NCBI GenBank assembly: GCA_958009055.1
Contig: OY253651.1
Location: forward strand, 620,001 to 684,000
Direction of reading: 5' to 3'
DNA from: Choricystis sp. odSpoLacu1
Taxonomy: Eukaryota; Chlorophyta; Trebouxiophyceae
DNA length: 64,000 nt
The notes under the pieces were generated by a model. The model worked only from the letters and a program-made list of their open reading frames with translations, was not told where the DNA came from and did no database searches. Below, in pieces: positions 58,291-64,000 of the stretch; the first letter of the stretch is position 1; every line of letters begins with the position of its first letter. The position numbers and the translations under genes were made by a program.

Positions 58291-59295
58291 TCACCCAACC
58301 TCCCACACCTCCACCCGCCCCACATCAAACTCGTCCCCCTGCCCCGCTAGCCCAGGAGACCCAAACGTTTCGCAGGGGCCAGACGTGCCGCGCGCCAGGT
58401 CAGCGTCTAACGCAATCGCGAACCTCGCCCCCCCCCCCAACGCCAGCCCCGTCGGCCGCGCCAACTGAAAAAAGTCGTTGCGCGCGACGTCGCACCGCTC
58501 TGCGTGCCAGCGCCAGTGGGAGGGGGGGCCCGGGGCCAGGGTGAAGACAAAGGCTTCCCCCGACCCATAGTACCCTCGCCGCCCCGGGGCCCAGGGGGAG
58601 GTCACATACGCGCCGAAGACGGCACCAGACCCATCCCGCACCAGCAGGAGGGAGGGGGCCGCCCGGCAGCGGTAGAGGGAGGCGAGGGAGGTGCCATCGC
58701 GCGCGGTCGAGTAGGCGAGGCGCCAGGGTGCCCCCCCCGCCCCACCCCAGCGAGCGGCCGGGGGCAGGGCGGCCGCCAGGCGGGCGGCTGTGTCGCCGGG
58801 CAGCAGGGCGGAGGGCGAGTCGAGGAGTGGGGCAGGAGCGGCGGGCGACGGCAGCGGCGTCGGCGGTAGGAAGGGTGGGGGCGGAGGGCGGGGAGGCGGG
58901 GCGGGGGCGGTCAGGCTGGCGCCACCATCGCCGTCGTCGCCGCCGCCGCTGTCACTGCCACCCTCGTGTCGCCGGCGGCTGGACGGCCGCCCACCGCGCC
59001 CGAGCGGGGGGCCGCGCCGCATAGACTGTGGCGACGGCGCGGCGACCGCGCCGCCGCCGGCGCCCTGCTCGCCGCCATCCTCATCATCATCATCATACGC
59101 CTCAGACCCGGGAAACGACGCGTACGACGACGACGACGCGGCCGACGGCCAGCCGCGGCGCGCGCGGCGCGCGGTCGATGGCGCGCGCCCGCCGCCCTCC
59201 GACCCGGCGTCCGAGTCGCCGTCGCCGCGGCCCAGGGCGAAGGCGGCGGCCACGGACTCGGTCGCGGACAAGAAGGCGCGGCGCAGGTCGTCCAT
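58291..59295 (-). CDS. TLDc-domain protein (OXR1-like C-terminus)
   Basis: Intronless, 334 residues. The first half is disordered and acidic/Ser-rich with an Asp run encoded by an ATC/GAT repeat. The C-terminal TLDc domain runs about 165-334: PWRLAYSTARDGTSLASLYR, SLLLVRDGSGAVFGAYVTSP, YYGSGEAFVFTL, RNDFFQLARPTGLALGGGA, FAIALDADLARGTSGPC and FDVGRVEVWEVG. TLDc proteins protect against oxidative stress and in several eukaryotes bind and regulate the V-ATPase. No LysM or TBC domain is fused. Confidence 0.9.
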   Translation of the reverse strand: MDDLRRAFLSATESVAAAFALGRGDGDSDAGSEGGGRAPSTARRARRGWPSAASSSSYASFPGSEAYDDDDEDGGEQGAGGGAVAAPSPQSMRRGPPLGRGGRPSSRRRHEGGSDSGGGDDGDGGASLTAPAPPPRPPPPPFLPPTPLPSPAAPAPLLDSPSALLPGDTAARLAAALPPAARWGGAGGAPWRLAYSTARDGTSLASLYRCRAAPSLLLVRDGSGAVFGAYVTSPWAPGRRGYYGSGEAFVFTLAPGPPSHWRWHAERCDVARNDFFQLARPTGLALGGGARFAIALDADLARGTSGPCETFGSPGLAGQGDEFDVGRVEVWEVG

Positions 59296-59950
59296 GAAGT
59301 TGTGTTTTCTGGGGAGAAAACCACGAAATGGGGATTTCGGGTTGTAAACGTTTTTTGTTTTTCCTTCTTCCCCGTGTTTTTTTGATCTGAACTCACAAAA
59401 GAGTGTCGTGGTTTGCAGGGGCGTGTGGAAACGAAGAAAAAAGACGTGTAGGATAGGGGAAAAGAAGCGGGCGCAGGAGGGGGCGGCGGGTCGTGGGGGG
59501 GCAAACGGCAAAGGCACAAGCCTGTCCGTCGTCTCCAAAACGGCGAAACACAGGGTGGGGGCTCTCTCGTTGTTGATATAGATCCGGGGGGCTCACACTC
59601 TCTCTCACTGTCCGCTCTTCTCTCTCTCTCTCTCTCTCTCCCAGCACTGGACAATATAAGGGCGGGGCGGGGGTGGGTCAAAAAAAGGCGGCAAAACCCT
59701 TTTTCATTGTTCTTGCTTTTGGGGGAGTGGATTGTTTTCCCAGGCTTGATCTCACCAAGCCTGGGGCCGCAAAAGGGAGAGGGGGACACACAAAAAAAAA
59801 CGGCGGCGCAAGAACCGGGCAAAAAGACGGGGGTAGGAAACACGGGGCTGGGGGGGGTCGCGGGGTGAGAGAGAGTTTCAAAGGGAGCGGGGTGATGGAG
59901 TCTTCTTGAGCGGAAACAGGGGGGGAAACGAAACACAGCAGCATGTCCGT
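59296..59950. other. TLDc gene promoter and HARE-HTH gene 3' flank
   Basis: 655 bases without a supported gene. A (TC)n run at about 59618-59640 and a TATA-like ATATAA near 59652 lie in the half nearer the TLDc gene's upstream side; the rest is mixed G- and A-rich. Confidence 0.5.
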
Positions 59951-61522
59951 TCACGGCTCGGCAGCCACGCCGGCCAGCTCCGTCTCCAGCAGCTGGAACG
60001 CGGCCGCCAGGTTAGGCGGCAGGCCGGCTCCCTCGGCCGCAGCCGCGAACGCGTCGCGCGCGGCCACGAGCGCGGCCGCCGCGTCGTCCAGCCGACTGTC
60101 CCCCGCGTCCGCCCGCGCCAGCAACAGGCGGGCGGTGGCGGCGTGCGGGTGGGCGGCCCCCACGGCGGCGTCCACGGCGGCGACGTAGCGATGGAGGGAC
60201 GGGCGCTGCGGGGGGTGGCGGCGGTGCGGACGGCGCGCCCGCGCCGCCGCCCGCCGCCAGCGCGCGCGGCGGGCTGGCAGCCGCGGCCGCGGCGGCCGCG
60301 ACCGCGGCCGCGGTGAGCGACGGCGTGTCGCCGCTGCCGCCGCCGCCGCGCGGCGTCAGCCCCAGCCCGCCCAGCCCGCGCGCCGGCGCGGGCGGCGGCC
60401 GCGGCGGCAGGCAGGGCGCGCCCGCCGCTGCGGGGGGCGTGCCGGCGCGCGACCACACGGCGGGGGGCGGCTTGGCGTCGGCCGCAGGCGGCTGCGCGCT
60501 CGTCTCGCCGCCCGCCACCTCGGGCGAGGCGCGCAACTCTTCCGCCGCGTTGAGCAGCATCATGATGTTGCTGGACCCGCCAGCGCCGCCGCCGCCGCCG
60601 CCGCCACTCAGCAGGGCGGCCGCGCCCGCGTCGCGGCCGGGCGACGCGCGCGCGCGCTCGCGCGCCCGCTGCGCGCGCGCGCCAGCGGGGCGCCCCCGCC
60701 CTCGGACCCCGACTCCGCGCCTCGGTCCAGGGTGGCGGCCCGTGACCGGGGCCGGGACGGCGGCCGGCGGCCGGCGGGGGCGGCGGCGAGGGTGGCGGTC
60801 GTAATTCCGTCCAGCTCCCCGCTCTCCGCCCACTCGCGCAGGCCGAACAGCCCCTCCAACGGCCGCACAAACACGGACGCATTCTCGCGCCGCTTGACGT
60901 CGGTGTAGAGGGCGGACGCCATGGTGGCTTCCGGGGTCTTGCCCGAGGCGGTGACGAACCCCGCGGCCAGGGCGGCGCGCGCGATGTCGCCCGTCGACAT
61001 CAACCGCCTCTCCGCCCGCAGCACGGCCACCGCCGCCGACTTAAACACGCCCCCCGCGGAGGAGGCGGGGTTGGTGGTGGTGGTGCCGGCGGCGGAGGGG
61101 GCGCCGACCGAGGCCGCGCGCTCGGCCGACGCGGCGCGCTCGGCCTGCGACCGTGGGCGCGACCCCGCAAACCGGCCGGCTTCATCGCGCACCGACACAG
61201 TGGACGGGGCGGTGGCGGCAGCCAGGGCGGCCGCCGCGGCCGCCCGGCGGCGGGGGGGCGGCGGTGCGGAGTCGGCCGGTTGCGGCGACCCGCGGCCACC
61301 GCCGTCCTCCCACAGCCGGGGGCGCACCGCGCGCCCGCGAGCGGTCATGGTGGGGGGCGACGCCAGAGCACTGGACCCGGGCGCAGGGCCGGGCGTGATG
61401 GGGTCGGGCAGCGGGGCGGCGGGTGCGTCGTCGGCGGCGTCGTCGCGCGGCGCAGACGCACGCTCGCGCTTGGCGCCGCGCGCGGCGGCCGCGCGCACGG
61501 CCGAGATGACGTCGTCCAGCAT
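59951..61522 (-). CDS. HARE-HTH domain protein (two apparent frame breaks)
   Basis: Starts MLDDVISAVRAAAARGAKRE at 61522. A disordered stretch leads to a HARE-HTH domain at about 160-235: FKSAAVAVLRAERRLMSTGD, IARAALAAGFVTASG, TPEATMASALYTDVKRRE, VRPLEGLFGLREW. This winged helix occurs in ASXL proteins, plant HB1 and restriction enzymes and is thought to read DNA or modified bases. The frame changes in CG-rich sequence (about 60640-60690) and near the G6 run (60209-60214). After both shifts a helical C-terminus appears (SLHRYVAAVDAAVGAAHPHA ... AFQLLETELAGVAAEP). The HTH part is secure; the tail is a reconstruction by codon bias. Confidence 0.72.
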
Positions 61523-62619
61523 GAGGGGATCGGGAGCGGAGACAGGGGCTAGGCAGGGTGGGTGGGATCGCTGAGGCGGCCTATGGAGAGGAAGAGAGGG
61601 CAGGTCGGCAAGCGGGCGGCATGTGCGCCGGTCGAAAAACGACGGCGGCCCGCGGGTCGCTCGCTTGCGCTGGGCGGCGACCCCAGCCGCACGCTGGGCT
61701 TCATATATGCACACCCCAGCCGGTGGCTGGCATTGTGCCCCCGTCGCGACGGGGTTCGGGCGGTCAATCGCGGGGCGGGGGGGGGTGGGGAGGGGGGGGG
61801 AAAGCGCACAACCCTGACCCCCCCGACATTTCCCCCCCTTTGCGTGGTCGGGCGCGCTTGTCGGTCGCCCACCCTCGCGCCACCGCTCACCTGGGGTCCA
61901 CCAGAGTCCAGGATCGGGGACTCGGGCACGCTGTCGACCAGAGTGGGTGGGTGTGGGGGGGCGAGGCGGAGGGGGTGCGAGTGGGTGGGGGGGAGAAAGG
62001 GGTCCGGCCCCCGACGCTGGTCGCGCGGAGTGAAGTTCCAACGGGGCGGCGTGTTTTCGTGTTTTTGACTGCAGCCCAGGGGCGGTCCCACACCCTGCTC
62101 AACGTGCATGCATCAAGAGCTAGTGTCGCCTGGGCCATGCTGTTGCTGCCACGCGGGCGAGGCAGCGTTTCAGTCTGTGCCGGGGGGAGGGCTGGCCAAA
62201 AAAACAACACGGCCGCGCACGCGCGCGCGCGTTTTTGGTTTTCGCACCCCACGACGACGGCTTCGCCGCCAACCCTTTCTCTGGTTGGGCTGCAGCAATG
62301 GCACACACGCCGCACCACCATCGTGCTGGCTCATCGAACAGGGCAGAAGGGGGCGGCCCGCACACGCGTTTCTCGCTCGCGCGCGAGGGGCGCCCAAAAA
62401 CACTCGCGCTTTGTTTTCCCTCGCACTCGCTCGCGCGTTGGTTTCGAGTGTTTCTTTTGGGCCGCAGAGAGAGTCACTCTCTCAAGCCGGCGCTGTCCAC
62501 CAGGTGAGCCAGCCGCACGCCCTCGCTGCTGTGCGCCAGAAATTGGCGGCTGTCCGCCCCCGTGCTGAGCGGGCGCGGGGGCGGCCCCAATGCGCGCGGC
62601 CCTGCGTGGGAGGCCAGTG

Positions 62620-62658
<39 letters not shown>

Positions 62659-62829
62659 GTTTCTGCCCGCCGCATCGTGTGCTGGACAAGCTCGTGCGCA
62701 CGCCTGGGCACGCAGGCGGGCCAGCCGACGGCGGGCGGGGCGGCGGGGCAGGGTCCGGGAAGCCGTCGGTGTACTCCCCTCCCTCTCAACCCAAACACAC
62801 ACCCTCCCCCCCCACAGACCCCAAACACC
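61523..62829. other. 1.3 kb gene-free region upstream of two divergent genes
   Basis: Promoters of the HARE-HTH and S40-like genes. It holds G-runs near 61775-61800 and a (TG)n microsatellite at 62621-62655. Reading frames across it lack the codon bias of real genes here. No RNA gene is recognised. Confidence 0.55.
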
Positions 62830-63763
62830 ATGCCTCTACCCGCCGCCCTCGATGGCGACCTGGCGGAGGACGACCTGTTTGGCGGGCCGCCGGCGGGGCC
62901 GGCCTCGTGCGACGACGACTCGGACGGCGGTCGCGCGGGTGGGCGCCCCGCTCGCGCGGCCGCGTCGTCATCCTCGTCCGACGACGACGCCCACGCCGCC
63001 GGCGTCGACTCGCTGGCCCCCCTGCCGGGAGCCCGCGCCATCGGGGGCGCCCTGGCGGGCGCCAGCAGGCGCCGTGACGTCGCCGCGTCGCTGCCCGTGC
63101 TCGGGCGCTCTGCCTGCGCGCTGGGCACCTCCCTGCCCGTCGCCATCCCGGTGCGCCCGCCGCCAGGGGCGGTGGGAGCAGGAGGAGGAGGCGTCGGGTC
63201 GGCAGCCAGCAGCGGCGCGGGGGCGGGCGGCGGCGGCGGCGGGGGGGGGCGGGGGCGGGGGGGCTCGCTTTGTTCCCCCGCACATCGTCGCCGCCTCCCT
63301 CCCCCACGGCGGCGGCCTCGACCCCGCGGCCGCGTCCCCCGCCCCCGCCTCCGTCAAGCGGGACCGGGTGGCGCTGCGCGATGCCGTGCTGCGGTCGACG
63401 GGGTTTCTCGAGCCAGCCTCGGACGCGCCCCTGCCCCCCGCCGTCGCCCACTTTGACTTGGGGGACGCCGACCGGCCCTCGTCAGCGGGGGGGACGCTGT
63501 CGCCCCGGCCGCCGGCTGCGGTGGCGGCTGCTGCGGCTGTGGCGGCCGCGACGGTGGGTGGCGCTGCGCCCGCCACCGCGCCCGTGGACGTGCCGGCGCC
63601 CGCAGGCCGCCCGTCGGGTGGCGGTGGCACCTCGCGCAGCGTGCCCACGCGCGCGTCCGCGCTGTCGGCCGCGCTGGGCACGCCCCCGCTGGCGGCGGCG
63701 TTGAACGCTGACGTTTCAAAAAAAGGGAAAGAAAAAGAAAATGAAGCGGTGTGTCTTTTGTGA
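62830..63763 (+). CDS. S40-like (DUF584, senescence regulator) protein (one frame break)
   Basis: Starts MPLPAALDGDLAEDDLFGG at 62830; about 310 residues. An acidic, Ser-rich N-terminus and a Gly run lead to the DUF584 signature: ARFVPPHIVAASL, then VKRDRVALRDAVLRSTGFLEP. Plant S40 proteins carry the same PPH and R-N/D-A-x-L/W-x-x-TGFL elements and are nuclear regulators of leaf senescence. The frame changes at the G-runs 63241-63263 (G9, G5 and G7 separated by single C). The C-terminus is Ala/Ser-rich and ends KEKENEAVCLL. A role in senescence cannot be assumed in a unicellular alga. Confidence 0.65.
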
Positions 63764-64000
63764 TTTGTGTGGCTGTACCACCAACACCTCCTCCCCCTGC
63801 GTGGTGAGGCGGAGAGCGGGACATTTTTCTGTGCACCAAACGCCTGTTTGGTGGGTGAAAAAGAGAGCAACGACAAAAAACGGGCGCCCCCGCCGCCGCC
63901 CCCACCCTTGGTGAGGGACCAAGATAAAAAAAATGCTGCGCCCCCCTTTATACCCTAAACCGAGTGTGGTTTTTGCCATTGTGTGACTTCCATGTTTTCT
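63764..64000. other. 3' flank of the S40-like gene to the window end
   Basis: No gene seen in these 237 bases; A- and C-rich tracts only. Confidence 0.5.

Noticed and set aside
59578..59583. GTTGATATA near 59.57 kb as a further histone 3' hairpin
   Set aside because: The right half (AACACC) and the downstream box are missing; it is a chance partial match.
61558..62568. Several 150-340 codon frames in 61.5-62.8 kb
   Set aside because: No domain, poor codon bias and overlap with G-runs and the TG microsatellite; treated as non-coding.

Overview
The window reads as nuclear DNA of a very GC-rich, compact, unicellular eukaryote, most likely an alga of the green lineage. Genes sit a few hundred bases apart and are often divergent pairs sharing a 190-350 bp promoter. 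Introns are mostly 85-220 bp, lie near the 5' end of genes, begin GTGAGT or GTGCGT and end CAG. The lineage call rests on an S40-like (DUF584) protein, a plant-type cyclic phosphodiesterase, an FPA-like SPOC protein and a DUF1499 protein with a transit-peptide-like leader. I cannot name the species.

Bases 1-15.5 kb: the 5' part of a BRAP-type E3 ligase, polyubiquitin, an RsmB-like rRNA m5C methyltransferase, a TPR/J-domain protein, a kinesin-14, snurportin-1, a small zinc-finger protein, a HORMA (HOP1-type) protein and a DUF1499 protein. Bases 15.5-39.7 kb: CTF4/WDHD1, an FPA-like SPOC protein, a cyclic phosphodiesterase, TRS120, a SEC14-like protein, a type II peroxiredoxin, NOB1, a cyclin-like protein divergent from cyclin L, tRNA-splicing endonuclease subunit SEN34, PAF1, an F-box-like protein, MED31, one unidentified protein and an mL43-like mitoribosomal protein. 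Much of this set serves DNA replication, transcription and RNA processing.

Bases 39.85-56.95 kb form one large inverted repeat. Each 4.8 kb arm carries 5S rRNA, H3, H4, H2B, H2A and a glutaredoxin-like gene. The arms look identical apart from one 27-bp duplication, one 1-base indel and one substitution. The 7.4 kb between them holds an ALS3/FetB-type permease, a Ser/Pro-rich protein, adjoining 2H-phosphoesterase and Smr reading frames, a small unknown protein and a protein kinase. Every histone gene ends in the same hairpin followed by a conserved CTGAAAAC or TTGAAAAC box, which looks like a lineage-specific histone 3'-processing signal. Bases 57-64 kb: a TauE/SafE-type permease, a TLDc protein, a HARE-HTH protein and the S40-like protein.

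Seven clearly recognisable genes (HOP1, CTF4, the SPOC gene, TRS120, NOB1, the HARE-HTH gene and the S40-like gene) change reading frame at G/C homopolymers or CG-rich stretches. I take most of these as assembly indels, not gene death. Intron boundaries were assigned by reading splice signals and family continuity; no search or alignment program was run.
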